Below are positions 9,512 to 17,088 of a DNA stretch of 64,000 nucleotides, in pieces. Position 1 is the first letter of the stretch; each line of letters opens with the position of its first letter. A model generated the notes under the pieces. It ran no database searches, was not told the DNA's origin, and saw only the letters and a list, made by a program, of their open reading frames with translations. Origin of the DNA: Acidovorax sp. (GTDB lineage: Bacteria; Pseudomonadota; Gammaproteobacteria; Burkholderiales; Burkholderiaceae_C); contig NZ_JAPUDY010000072.1 of NCBI RefSeq assembly GCF_027492855.1, positions 1 through 64,000 on the forward strand. Direction: 5' to 3'. Both the position numbers and the translations under genes were made by a program.

Positions 9512-10858
9512 ATGCCATCCTCCACGCACACCCGCACAACCGATAGCCTGGGCAACCCCGCCACACTGCACAACGCTGGCAGCCTCGCCGCGCTGAACGA
9601 CTTTGTCGAAGGCTTCATATCCTGCGAAGCGCGCGCGGTGAATGTGCTGAACGCGGCACAAGACCCTAGCCCCATCGTGCAGGCCTGCTGCGCGGCACTG
9701 CACATGTTTGCCGAGTCGGCCGATGCGCCGAGCAACGCCCGGCCCTTCATCGAGCAGGCCCTGGCCCATGCGCCAGAGGCCAGCGAGCGCGAGCAGCGCT
9801 TCGTGGCCGCCGTTGCCGCCTGGGTCGGTGGCGACCTGCCACGCGCCATTGCGCTGCACGAAGAACAGGCCCGCCAACACCCGCGCGACCTCGCATCGCT
9901 CAAGCTCGGCCAGTACCACCTGTTCAACCGGGGCGACTCACCCAGCATGCTGCGCCTGGCATTGCAGGCCGTACCAGCCGCTGCAGACGTGCCCTACCTG
10001 CACGGCATGCTCGCCTTTGGCTGGGAGCAGTGCCATTTGCTCGACCACGCCGAGGCATCGGCGCGGCATGCGATGGACCTGTGCCACAAAGAGCCCTGGG
10101 CACACCACGCCCTTGCCCACGTGATGTTGACCCAGGGCCGCATCAACGAAGGCGCCCAATTTATGGCCAGCGTGAGCGGCACCTGGAAGGGCCTGAACTC
10201 CTTCATGGTCACGCACAACTGGTGGCACCAGGCGCTGTTTTTGCTGGAGCAAGACCGGCACGCCGAAGTGCTGGCGCTGTACGACCAACAGGTGTGGGGC
10301 GTGGTCAAGGAATACACACAAGACCAAATCAACGCCGTCTCGCTGCTCGCGCGGCTGGAGCTGGCGGGTGTGGATGTGGGTACCCGCTGGGCCGACGTGG
10401 CCGACCACCTCGCCCTGCGCCTGGCCGACCATGTGCTGCCTTTTTTGGACCTGCAATACCTGTACGGCCTGGCCCGCGCGGGCCGCACTGGCGCAGCGCT
10501 CACCCTGCTGCACAACATCGAAACCCATGCCGCCACCCGCACCGAAACCCGCGAGCGCACCGTGTGGCAACGGGTGTGCGTGCCCGCCGCCCACGGCCTG
10601 CTGGCCCATGCCCAGGGCGACTGGGCCACATCAGCCCAGCAACTGGGCCTGGCACTGCCACGCCTGATCGAGATTGGCGGCAGCCACGCGCAGCGCGACC
10701 TGTTCCATCAGGTCTGGCTGGACGCGCTGCAGCGCAACGGGCAATGGGCGACCGTGCAAAACCTGCTGCAGCCGATGGCCAATGCGCAACGGGAATCGGC
10801 GCGGCTGGCGCGGCAGGCGGGCGTGGTGAATGCGGCGCTGGGGTTGCCGGTGGGGTGA
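9512..10858 (+). CDS. TPR-type helical repeat protein (TTC38-like)
   Basis: 448 residues of helical repeat sequence resembling the tetratricopeptide repeat protein 38 family found in bacteria and eukaryotes. It starts with an N-terminal helix pair (ALNDFVEGFISCEARAVNVL) and includes the characteristic HNWWHQALFLLEQDRHAEVLALYDQQVW region. No catalytic motif or signal peptide is visible, so a cytoplasmic protein-interaction role is likely. It starts 21 bp after the hypothetical gene upstream, suggesting co-transcription. The biological role of this family is unknown. Confidence 0.85.
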   Translation: MPSSTHTRTTDSLGNPATLHNAGSLAALNDFVEGFISCEARAVNVLNAAQDPSPIVQACCAALHMFAESADAPSNARPFIEQALAHAPEASEREQRFVAAVAAWVGGDLPRAIALHEEQARQHPRDLASLKLGQYHLFNRGDSPSMLRLALQAVPAAADVPYLHGMLAFGWEQCHLLDHAEASARHAMDLCHKEPWAHHALAHVMLTQGRINEGAQFMASVSGTWKGLNSFMVTHNWWHQALFLLEQDRHAEVLALYDQQVWGVVKEYTQDQINAVSLLARLELAGVDVGTRWADVADHLALRLADHVLPFLDLQYLYGLARAGRTGAALTLLHNIETHAATRTETRERTVWQRVCVPAAHGLLAHAQGDWATSAQQLGLALPRLIEIGGSHAQRDLFHQVWLDALQRNGQWATVQNLLQPMANAQRESARLARQAGVVNAALGLPVG

Positions 10859-10907
10859 TCGCTGCTGTACAAGATCACCCACCTATTCCAAAAAGAGACA
10901 CGAACCC

Positions 10908-12008
10908 ATGAGCGACACCCACAACCACGCCCCCATAGAAGGCGGCTGCTTCTGCGGCGCCCTCCGTTACCGGCTGGCCGAAAAACCCACCGCAAGCATG
11001 GTCTGCCACTGCAACACATGCCGCAGGCTGTTTGCTGCGCCCGTAGTGGCCTGGCTGACAGTAACCTCAGAACACTTTGCCTTCACCCAGGGCAGCCCTT
11101 CGGAGTTTTCCACCTCGCCGCCGGTGAAACGCTGGTTCTGCCAGACCTGCGGAACACATGTGGCCTACACCCGCGAGGATTGGCCCGGACAAGTAGAGGT
11201 TGCCACCTGCAGCCTGGACGATGCTGCCGCCTTCGCGCCCACGCACCACTCCTGGCTGGACCACGACCTTGACTGGGTCACCTTCGGAGACGGCCTCCCC
11301 ACGTTTCAAGGCTCGCGCCATGGAGCCGCTGGCGCAGTGCCAGCACCACGGCCCGCCGCAGCCCACTACCCCAAGGACATCTACACCGAGCCCGAACCAG
11401 ACCCGCATACGCTGGCCAACCTGGGGCCGCTCACCGGCATGGCAGGCATCTGGAGCGGCGCGCGTGGCCTGGACGTGAACCCCAAGGCCGACGGGCCCGA
11501 GAAGCAGGCGTACATCGAGCACATGGAGCTGCAACCGATCGACGCGCAGACGAATGGGCCGCAGCTCTTCTACGGGCTGCGCTACCACACGCGCATCGTC
11601 AAGCCCAATGACGTGGAGACCTTCCATGACCAGGTAGGCTATTGGCTGTGGGAGCCCGCAACAGGCACCGTGATCCTGACCCTGTCGATACCGCGCGGGC
11701 AGGCGGCAATGGCGGTAGGCAAGGCAGCGCCGGACGCCAGGTCATTCATCCTGCAGGCGGTGCGCGGCGCCACAACCAATGGCATCGTGTCCAACCCGTT
11801 TTTGGAACACGCGTTCCGGACGGACAACTACAGCATCAAGGTGACGATCAACAACGACGGAACCTGGTCCTACGAGCAGGAGACCACCCTGGTCATCCCA
11901 GGCCAGGCCGAGCCGTTTCGCCACACGGACCGCAACACGCTGCGCAAACTCGGCGAGCCCACGCCCAACCCCACGGCGCAGGCGGCAGCGGGGAGCACGG
12001 GGGGCTGA
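10908..12008 (+). CDS. Fusion of GFA-type zinc domain and nitrobindin-like heme-barrel domain
   Basis: 366 residues with two recognisable parts. Residues about 8-125 are a GFA (glutathione-dependent formaldehyde-activating/CENP-V) domain with its zinc cysteines: GGCFCGALRY, CHCNTCRR and CQTCGTHVAY. Residues about 160-355 resemble the THAP4/nitrobindin heme-binding beta-barrel: LGPLTGMAGIWSG, then YWLWEPATGTVILTLSIPRG and FLEHAFRTDNYSIKVTINNDG. A proline/alanine linker joins them. The start follows ACACGAACCC and begins MSDTHNHAP; the upstream in-frame extension overlaps the TPR gene and was rejected. The function is unproven; GFA domains often bind small thiols or C1 adducts, while nitrobindins handle nitrogen oxides. 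Confidence 0.85.
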   Translation: MSDTHNHAPIEGGCFCGALRYRLAEKPTASMVCHCNTCRRLFAAPVVAWLTVTSEHFAFTQGSPSEFSTSPPVKRWFCQTCGTHVAYTREDWPGQVEVATCSLDDAAAFAPTHHSWLDHDLDWVTFGDGLPTFQGSRHGAAGAVPAPRPAAAHYPKDIYTEPEPDPHTLANLGPLTGMAGIWSGARGLDVNPKADGPEKQAYIEHMELQPIDAQTNGPQLFYGLRYHTRIVKPNDVETFHDQVGYWLWEPATGTVILTLSIPRGQAAMAVGKAAPDARSFILQAVRGATTNGIVSNPFLEHAFRTDNYSIKVTINNDGTWSYEQETTLVIPGQAEPFRHTDRNTLRKLGEPTPNPTAQAAAGSTGG

Positions 12009-12159
12009 AAGCCTGAGCTCCCCGTGACAGCCAGGCGCAGGCACCGACCGCCACATTGCTAACCCGCTACCCTACAGCCCGCTGTTTGAACAGGAAACAG
12101 GCTCATTTAGCAATGCAAGTCACCAGGGGACTGCAACCGAGCCCAACGCAGAAGAAGGC

Positions 12160-12339
12160 ATGCGCAGGCACATTGTCATGAAGCGCAGCAAACGCCAAGC
12201 ATTGAACAAAGACAACGCTGTGACTGCCTTGATCGAGCAGAACGACAATACCAAGACGAGCAACAATATGCTCACTGGGCGCAGAGTCAGAAAATCCTCT
12301 GCAACGGATTACTACATAAGAGTGGGGGGTGATAGATGA
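12160..12339 (+). CDS. Possible small basic protein ahead of hscC (59 aa)
   Basis: An open frame of 59 residues starting MRRHIVMKRSKRQ and ending IRVGGDR. Its TGA stop overlaps the ATG of the next gene (ATGA at 12336-12339), a layout typical of translational coupling. A GAAGAAGG stretch lies just before the start but is close to it; an internal ATG at 12178 is an alternative. It is basic and hydrophilic with no recognised domain. It occupies most of the 327-bp spacer between the GFA fusion gene and hscC, whose remainder shows only a hairpin around the GFA stop (11996-12026) without a T-run. It could equally be chance. Confidence 0.4.
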   Translation: MRRHIVMKRSKRQALNKDNAVTALIEQNDNTKTSNNMLTGRRVRKSSATDYYIRVGGDR

Positions 12340-14054
12340 TTATTGGGATCGATTTGGGAACGACAAACAGCTTGGTGTCTATATGGCGAGATGGCGAGGC
12401 TGTTCTCATTCCGAATGCGATGGGAGATACGCTGACGCCTTCATGTGTCAGCATCGACGATGACGGCAGAGTACTGATCGGGCGGGCAGCACAGGAGCGC
12501 CTCCAAACCCATCCAGAACACACCGCAGCAAACTTCAAGCGATATATGGGTAGCGACAAGTCGCTGGCCCTCGGCGATCGGGAATTCCGGCCGGAGGAGT
12601 TGTCTTCGCTCGTGCTACGAGCACTCAAGGCCGACGCTGAGGTCTTTCTCGGGCAGCCCGTCGAAGAGGCGGTCATCACAGTACCCGCGTACTTTTCGGA
12701 CGCCCAGCGCAAGGCTACGCGCGCGGCGGGTCGTTTAGCAGGCTTGCGTGTTGAGCGGCTCCTCAACGAACCCACAGCAGCAGCGCTCGCATACGGGTTA
12801 CATCAGCGAGATGCTGAGACTCGGTTTCTAGTCTTTGATTTAGGCGGTGGCACTTTCGACGTCTCCATCCTCGAAATGTTCGAAGGGGTTATGGAAGTAC
12901 GGGCATCCGCCGGAGACAATTTTCTGGGAGGCGAGGACTTCCTCCAGGCGCTGGTCGATTTGTTCATAGAGAACAAGAAGTTGCCCTCTTCGCTTCGCAA
13001 AGACAGACGTTTTATGCAGAGACTGGTTGGAGCCGCAGAACGGGCCAAGCGGGAACTCAGCGACTTGCCGCGAACCACACTTCACCTGAAACACGAGGGT
13101 CAGGAGATCACACTACCTCTGGACGAAGCCATGCTTGAGCACGCGTGTTCCGGGCTACTCAAGCGACTAAGGATACCGGTTGAAAGAGCGCTGCGAGACG
13201 CCAACCTCCGAAGCGCCATGCTCGACAACATCGTGCTTGCAGGTGGCGCCACTCGCATGCCCATGGTTAGGCGCTTGGTGACCACAATGTTCGGTCGCTT
13301 TCCTGCGATTGACTTCAATCCGGACGAAGTCGTTGCCTTAGGTGCTGCAGTTCAGGCGGGCCTCAAGGCCAAGGACGTTGCTCTCAGGGAAGTTGTCATG
13401 ACAGACGTTTCCCCCTATTCATTGGGCGTTTCCGTAAGCAAGCACATGCCCGATGGCAGTTCCACATCCGGGCACTTTGACCCAATCATTGAGCGCAATA
13501 CGACCGTACCTGTCAGCCGGGTGAAGAATTACATTCCCGTTGCAGCCAGCCAAGTCTTTATCGACCTTCGCATCTTCCAAGGCGAATCACGTATGGTCCG
13601 GGACAACATTTATCTTGGCGACTTGCGTGTGGAGCTGCCAGGATTGAGTCCCGAAGAATCCACTGTGGATGTGCGATTCACATATGACGTCAACGGCCTG
13701 CTACAGGTTGAAGCCAAAGTTTTGAAGACGCACAAGACATTTAGCGTGGTGATTGAAGGAAACCCCGGTCTTCTCACTGAAGAGGAGATAGTTGAACGAC
13801 TCGCCGCAATGAGCACGTTGAAGATCCATCCACGGGACAATTTGGAGAACCGCACGACTCTGGCGCGCGCTGAGCGTATCTATGCCCAACTGCGCGGCAA
13901 CGCCCGGGAGTGGTTGAGTGAACAGATTCTGCAGTTTGAATCCAGTCTGGCGACTCAAGACGATCGCGTCGTAGCAAAGGCACGTGTGCGATTGAACGAG
14001 CAACTCACCCAGCTAGAGCGCAGAGCGGTCGTGTTTGATGATGACGAGCACTAA
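12336..14054 (+). CDS. hscC: Hsp70-family chaperone, HscC type
   Basis: ATP-driven chaperone of 572 residues, close to E. coli HscC in size and shorter than DnaK. Nucleotide-binding domain motifs are clear: GIDLGTTNS (4-12), NEPTAAALAYG (144-154), DLGGGTFDVS (168-177) and LAGGATRMP (301-309). The substrate-binding domain begins around TDVSPYSLGVSV, and the C-terminal helical lid is abbreviated, as in HscC. A strong GGGGGG Shine-Dalgarno lies about 6 nt before the ATG. Base composition and codon use are visibly less GC-rich than flanking genes. It is followed after 9 bp by a J-like partner gene, the same functional pairing as E. coli HscC with DjlB/DjlC. Confidence 0.92.
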   Translation: MIIGIDLGTTNSLVSIWRDGEAVLIPNAMGDTLTPSCVSIDDDGRVLIGRAAQERLQTHPEHTAANFKRYMGSDKSLALGDREFRPEELSSLVLRALKADAEVFLGQPVEEAVITVPAYFSDAQRKATRAAGRLAGLRVERLLNEPTAAALAYGLHQRDAETRFLVFDLGGGTFDVSILEMFEGVMEVRASAGDNFLGGEDFLQALVDLFIENKKLPSSLRKDRRFMQRLVGAAERAKRELSDLPRTTLHLKHEGQEITLPLDEAMLEHACSGLLKRLRIPVERALRDANLRSAMLDNIVLAGGATRMPMVRRLVTTMFGRFPAIDFNPDEVVALGAAVQAGLKAKDVALREVVMTDVSPYSLGVSVSKHMPDGSSTSGHFDPIIERNTTVPVSRVKNYIPVAASQVFIDLRIFQGESRMVRDNIYLGDLRVELPGLSPEESTVDVRFTYDVNGLLQVEAKVLKTHKTFSVVIEGNPGLLTEEEIVERLAAMSTLKIHPRDNLENRTTLARAERIYAQLRGNAREWLSEQILQFESSLATQDDRVVAKARVRLNEQLTQLERRAVVFDDDEH

Positions 14055-14063
14055 AAGCCGCCT

Positions 14064-15839
14064 ATGCAGGACACAATTCATCCATTTTTGAGCCGATTGG
14101 GCCTCGGCCCAGACGTCGATGACCGCGCGATACGCCGGGCCTACGCGCGCTTGCTCAAACAGACCGACCAAGAAGCGGATCCCGATGGTTTCCAGTCATT
14201 GAGGCAGGCCTACGAGACTGCTATGTCCTGGTACGCCCAAAACCGTCAACAGGCGGATAGGACAGGGATCGCCTCGAATGCTGATGAAGATGAAAGCCAG
14301 CACGCCACCACGCCCCCAGAGAAAGATCAAACATCGGCTGCAGAAAGGGCTGAATCTTTGCCCGATTCAGCGGGTCCCACGACGCAGAACGATAGCCGGT
14401 CATCAGCTATAGAGAGTTCGGAACAAGTGGCACGCACGCTTCTGGCTGAAATGCGTGAAAAGCTTGAGTCAGGCTGGCCTACCGATCGAGATGCCGCGCG
14501 CGTTTGGCTGAATCGCACTCTGGACAGCGATCGCTTGGTCGACATGGACGCACGCTTCCTCTTTGAATGGGGGGTCGCAGGTGCATTGGCTGAAGGGTGG
14601 CGGCCCGGTAAGGAGTTTTTGTTCAGTCCAGCAATAGATTGTTTTGGATGGCGGGAGGATCGAGGTCGCTTAGTAGCATTTGGTCGGTCTGGCGAGATCG
14701 TGGCTGCGGCCCTTGCCGAGCTTGAATTCTTTGACAGCCTGCCTAAAAACGTCCGCGCTGATCAACAGAGTCTCATCCGAAGACTGCGCGAGGATAAGCG
14801 CCCTACAACATCGGCACTCCTAATACAAGTGCCCATGGCGGAGCGCATTTCACAACTCTATCCGCACTGGCTGCACATCATCACCAATACGCAGAATTTG
14901 GGACAATGGCGCGAATGGGCAGCACAGATCCCGAAATGGAGACAACGACTCGCTCGCAAGCCTCGTAGTCAACCCGCGCACACTCAGTTCGAGATAAACC
15001 GCTGGGGTTGGGGGTTACTGCTCGTGCTGGCTATAACCTCACTCGGAAAGATTGCAGAACAGTTCAGCTCACCACGCTCTACGCCACCTGTAGCGAGCTA
15101 CGGTTCATTCCTTGGCATAAAGCCGCCCGGATCATCCAGTGTCTCACTTGAGGCGCAAAGCTCTGAAATTGACAGAATGCTCAAGGGATTGCCGCCAAAC
15201 AACACAGCCGATGCGACTCCCACATCGCCCAGACCAAGCCCTTGGAGCGAGGGCATGCTGCCCCTTGAGCGCCCCGCAATTGGCGCGTCCTACCTGATCT
15301 CTCCAAAGGTAACTTATCCACCTCTTGCCCGCCGTAGCGGGCAAGAAGGCAGTGTCGTCCTCACCGCCGTCGTCGACCCTAACGGCAAGGTTCGTCATGC
15401 CAGGGTTGAGAGAAGTTCAGGCCATGCGATTCTGGACGAAGCTGCGATTGCTGCTGCCTTGGATGCGACATTTGTTCCAGCAAAGAATAGTGAGGGTAAG
15501 GCTATTGCCAGCACCTACAAAATTCCGTTCAACTTCAAACTCTCGGATGACCCCCCTCCAAAGCAAAGCGGAAACCGAAGCTATGGAGACACGGTACGCG
15601 ATGCAGTACTACCGCACATCGTTTTCAGCGAGCCCGTATCTAGCAACCCAGTGGCAGAGGTAACCCTCAAACTAGGGGCAGATGGGAGCATCCAAAGCCA
15701 TCAACTCACCAAGCCCAGTGGGAACAAGGCATGGGACGCGGCTGTACTACGCGCGCTTCAGCGTGTGCAGAGGCTGCCTGGGGATCAGAACGGCAAAGTA
15801 CCTCAGGAAATGATCATTGCCTTTAGGCCTAAGGCATAA
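14064..15839 (+). CDS. Membrane-spanning J-like co-chaperone candidate with two TonB/TolA C-terminal domains
   Basis: 591 residues. Residues 1-57 look like the J-like N-terminus of DjlB/DjlC proteins (AIRRAYARLLKQTD, DPDGFQSLRQAYETA) but have no HPD tripeptide. Residues 60-120 are a polar, low-complexity linker. Residues 120-300 form a helical, probably cytoplasmic region. A single membrane segment lies around 314-331 (WGWGLLLVLAITSLGKI). After a Ser/Pro-rich stretch come a TonB-type C-terminal domain (about 412-492, with PKVTYPPLARRSGQEGSVVL) and a second, TolA-like one (about 506-590, VAEVTLKLGADGSIQSHQL). This predicts cytoplasmic J-like and periplasmic TonB-like parts. It is 9 bp from hscC and shares its lower GC. 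Confidence 0.85.
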   Translation: MQDTIHPFLSRLGLGPDVDDRAIRRAYARLLKQTDQEADPDGFQSLRQAYETAMSWYAQNRQQADRTGIASNADEDESQHATTPPEKDQTSAAERAESLPDSAGPTTQNDSRSSAIESSEQVARTLLAEMREKLESGWPTDRDAARVWLNRTLDSDRLVDMDARFLFEWGVAGALAEGWRPGKEFLFSPAIDCFGWREDRGRLVAFGRSGEIVAAALAELEFFDSLPKNVRADQQSLIRRLREDKRPTTSALLIQVPMAERISQLYPHWLHIITNTQNLGQWREWAAQIPKWRQRLARKPRSQPAHTQFEINRWGWGLLLVLAITSLGKIAEQFSSPRSTPPVASYGSFLGIKPPGSSSVSLEAQSSEIDRMLKGLPPNNTADATPTSPRPSPWSEGMLPLERPAIGASYLISPKVTYPPLARRSGQEGSVVLTAVVDPNGKVRHARVERSSGHAILDEAAIAAALDATFVPAKNSEGKAIASTYKIPFNFKLSDDPPPKQSGNRSYGDTVRDAVLPHIVFSEPVSSNPVAEVTLKLGADGSIQSHQLTKPSGNKAWDAAVLRALQRVQRLPGDQNGKVPQEMIIAFRPKA

Positions 15840-15879
15840 ACCACCCTATTGATAAGCCAAGGAGCTGCAACGGAAGCCC

Positions 15880-16551
15880 TCACCGCACCAGCAACTTCTT
15901 CTGGTCATACACCGGCTGCTCCGGCAAGTCTGCTAGGTGCCGCACGTCGGCCCAGTCCAGCACCTGCACTGCGTCGCCATCTACCCGCACGCGGTTCAGG
16001 CCCGCGTTGGGGATGTCGCTCTGGCGGGGGCCGTCCAGGCCCGTGCCGCGTGCGGTGCGCCAAATCATGTCGAGCACGCCACCGTGGGTGACGACCATGA
16101 CTTTTTGGCCCTGGTATTGCTGCGCGATGCGGCGCACGGCGTCCATCACGCGGGTGTGGAACTGGCGCGTGGTCTCGCCGCCGGGCATGCCGTAGTCGGC
16201 CTCGAAGCGCAGCCAGCGCTCCCATGCGTCGGCGTGGTCTGCCTTGACGTCGTCCACGCGCAGGCCGTCCACGATGCCAAAGCTCTGCTCGCGCAGGCCG
16301 CTGTCGGTGAGGGTGTCGATGTGGAGCGCAGGCAGCAGCACCTGCAGGCTGGGCGTGGCGGTCTGGCGGGTGCGGATGAGGTCGCTGCAAACGAGGTGGT
16401 CCACCACCATTTGCTCGGCGGCCAGGCGCTCAGCCAGGCGGCGGGCTTGCTCGTGGCCGGTGGCGTTGAGCGGCACGTCCACGTGGCCCTGAAAGCGCAG
16501 TTCGCGATTCCAGTCGGTCTCTCCGTGGCGGATGAGGATGAGTTCGGTCAT
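15880..16551 (-). CDS. Histidine phosphatase family protein (phosphoglycerate mutase-like)
   Basis: 223 residues with the phosphohistidine motif LILIRHGETDWN near the N-terminus and the second catalytic histidine in VVTHGGVLDMIWR. The RTRQTA motif and the acid residue region (SFGIVDG) are also present. This is the broad GpmB/CobC-type phosphatase group; the lack of a 2,3-bisphosphoglycerate-specific signature makes a phosphatase more likely than a mutase. MTELILIRHGE is the normal family start; an 8-residue upstream extension was rejected. It is convergent with the J-like gene and marks the return to GC-rich core sequence. Confidence 0.93.
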   Translation of the reverse strand: MTELILIRHGETDWNRELRFQGHVDVPLNATGHEQARRLAERLAAEQMVVDHLVCSDLIRTRQTATPSLQVLLPALHIDTLTDSGLREQSFGIVDGLRVDDVKADHADAWERWLRFEADYGMPGGETTRQFHTRVMDAVRRIAQQYQGQKVMVVTHGGVLDMIWRTARGTGLDGPRQSDIPNAGLNRVRVDGDAVQVLDWADVRHLADLPEQPVYDQKKLLVR

Positions 16552-16582
16552 GGATGCATTATGGAATGCACACACATTAATG

Positions 16583-16641
16583 CAAGCTATTTTGGCCTCT
16601 AGCGCTTATGGATAAAGCGCTAGCAGCTATTATTTTTATAA
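16583..16641. repeat. Comamonadaceae-type palindromic repeat, copy 3
   Basis: Core stem TAGCGCTT (16600-16607) / AAGCGCTA (16615-16622), 7-nt loop, then GCAGCTATTATTTTTATAA. It is intergenic, upstream of the histidine phosphatase gene. Confidence 0.88.
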
Positions 16642-16680
16642 CAAAACAACGGCGGATACCGGTATCTCTCACAAGCATGA

Positions 16681-16739
16681 ATCCGTTCAAACCTGTCGGA
16701 ACGCCGCGCGAGGCTTCGGCAAGCTCAGCCCGAACGGAT
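16681..16739. repeat. REP-like inverted repeat (CCGTTC...GAACGG), copy 1
   Basis: A 59-bp palindromic unit bounded by ATCCGTTC (16681-16688) and GAACGGAT (16732-16739), with inner arms CCTGTCGGAACG and GGCTTCGGCAAGCTCAG. It shares this layout with 20651-20746 and 47978-48037. It lies between the histidine phosphatase and a small hypothetical gene. Confidence 0.8.
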
Positions 16740-16793
16740 TGGGGGACGGGAGATGGGGCCGGCGGGTTTCTGAGGTATTTGCACAATCTGGCG

Positions 16794-17060
16794 TCACCGC
16801 ATGGGCACGATGAGCACTTTGCGACGCGGCTGGCAGCCGGGGCCTTCGTAGGCTTCGCTGTCGCGCTCCCAGCCGGGGCCAGGCGAGGTTTGCGCGCACA
16901 CCCGTGCGCCGTCCACCTTGCTGCGCCAGTAGTACCAGGGCGCGGGGGCGGCAAATGCAGCGAAGGCCAGGCTCCAGGCCGCCAACACCCCCGCCGCAAC
17001 CGCCCTGCGCGATGCAGGGCCAGCGGTAAACGGAGAAAGCGGTGATGGTGGTCGAAGCAT
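16794..17060 (-). CDS. Small secreted or membrane-anchored hypothetical protein
   Basis: 88 residues with an N-terminal hydrophobic signal or anchor (AVAAGVLAAWSLAFAAFAAPAP) and a short mature part containing YYWRSKVDGARVCAQTSPGPGW and two cysteines. No characterised family is recognised, though Trp/Cys-rich tails of this shape are common among small hypothetical proteins of this bacterial group. The start was set at MLRPPSPLSPF to leave a compact signal; a longer frame begins at 17102. It is separated by 28 bp from the next gene on the same strand. Confidence 0.55.
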   Translation of the reverse strand: MLRPPSPLSPFTAGPASRRAVAAGVLAAWSLAFAAFAAPAPWYYWRSKVDGARVCAQTSPGPGWERDSEAYEGPGCQPRRKVLIVPMR

Positions 17061-17088
17061 GGTGTGCAGCCAGCGTAACGCGCAATTC

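Noticed and set aside
11996-12026. 11-bp hairpin across the GFA-fusion stop codon
   Set aside because: Stem is good (one G-T pair) but there is no T-run, so it was not called as a terminator.
16608-17045. 145-codon plus-strand frame across repeats 16583 and 16681
   Set aside because: It is built from two intergenic repeats and the antisense of the small secreted protein gene.
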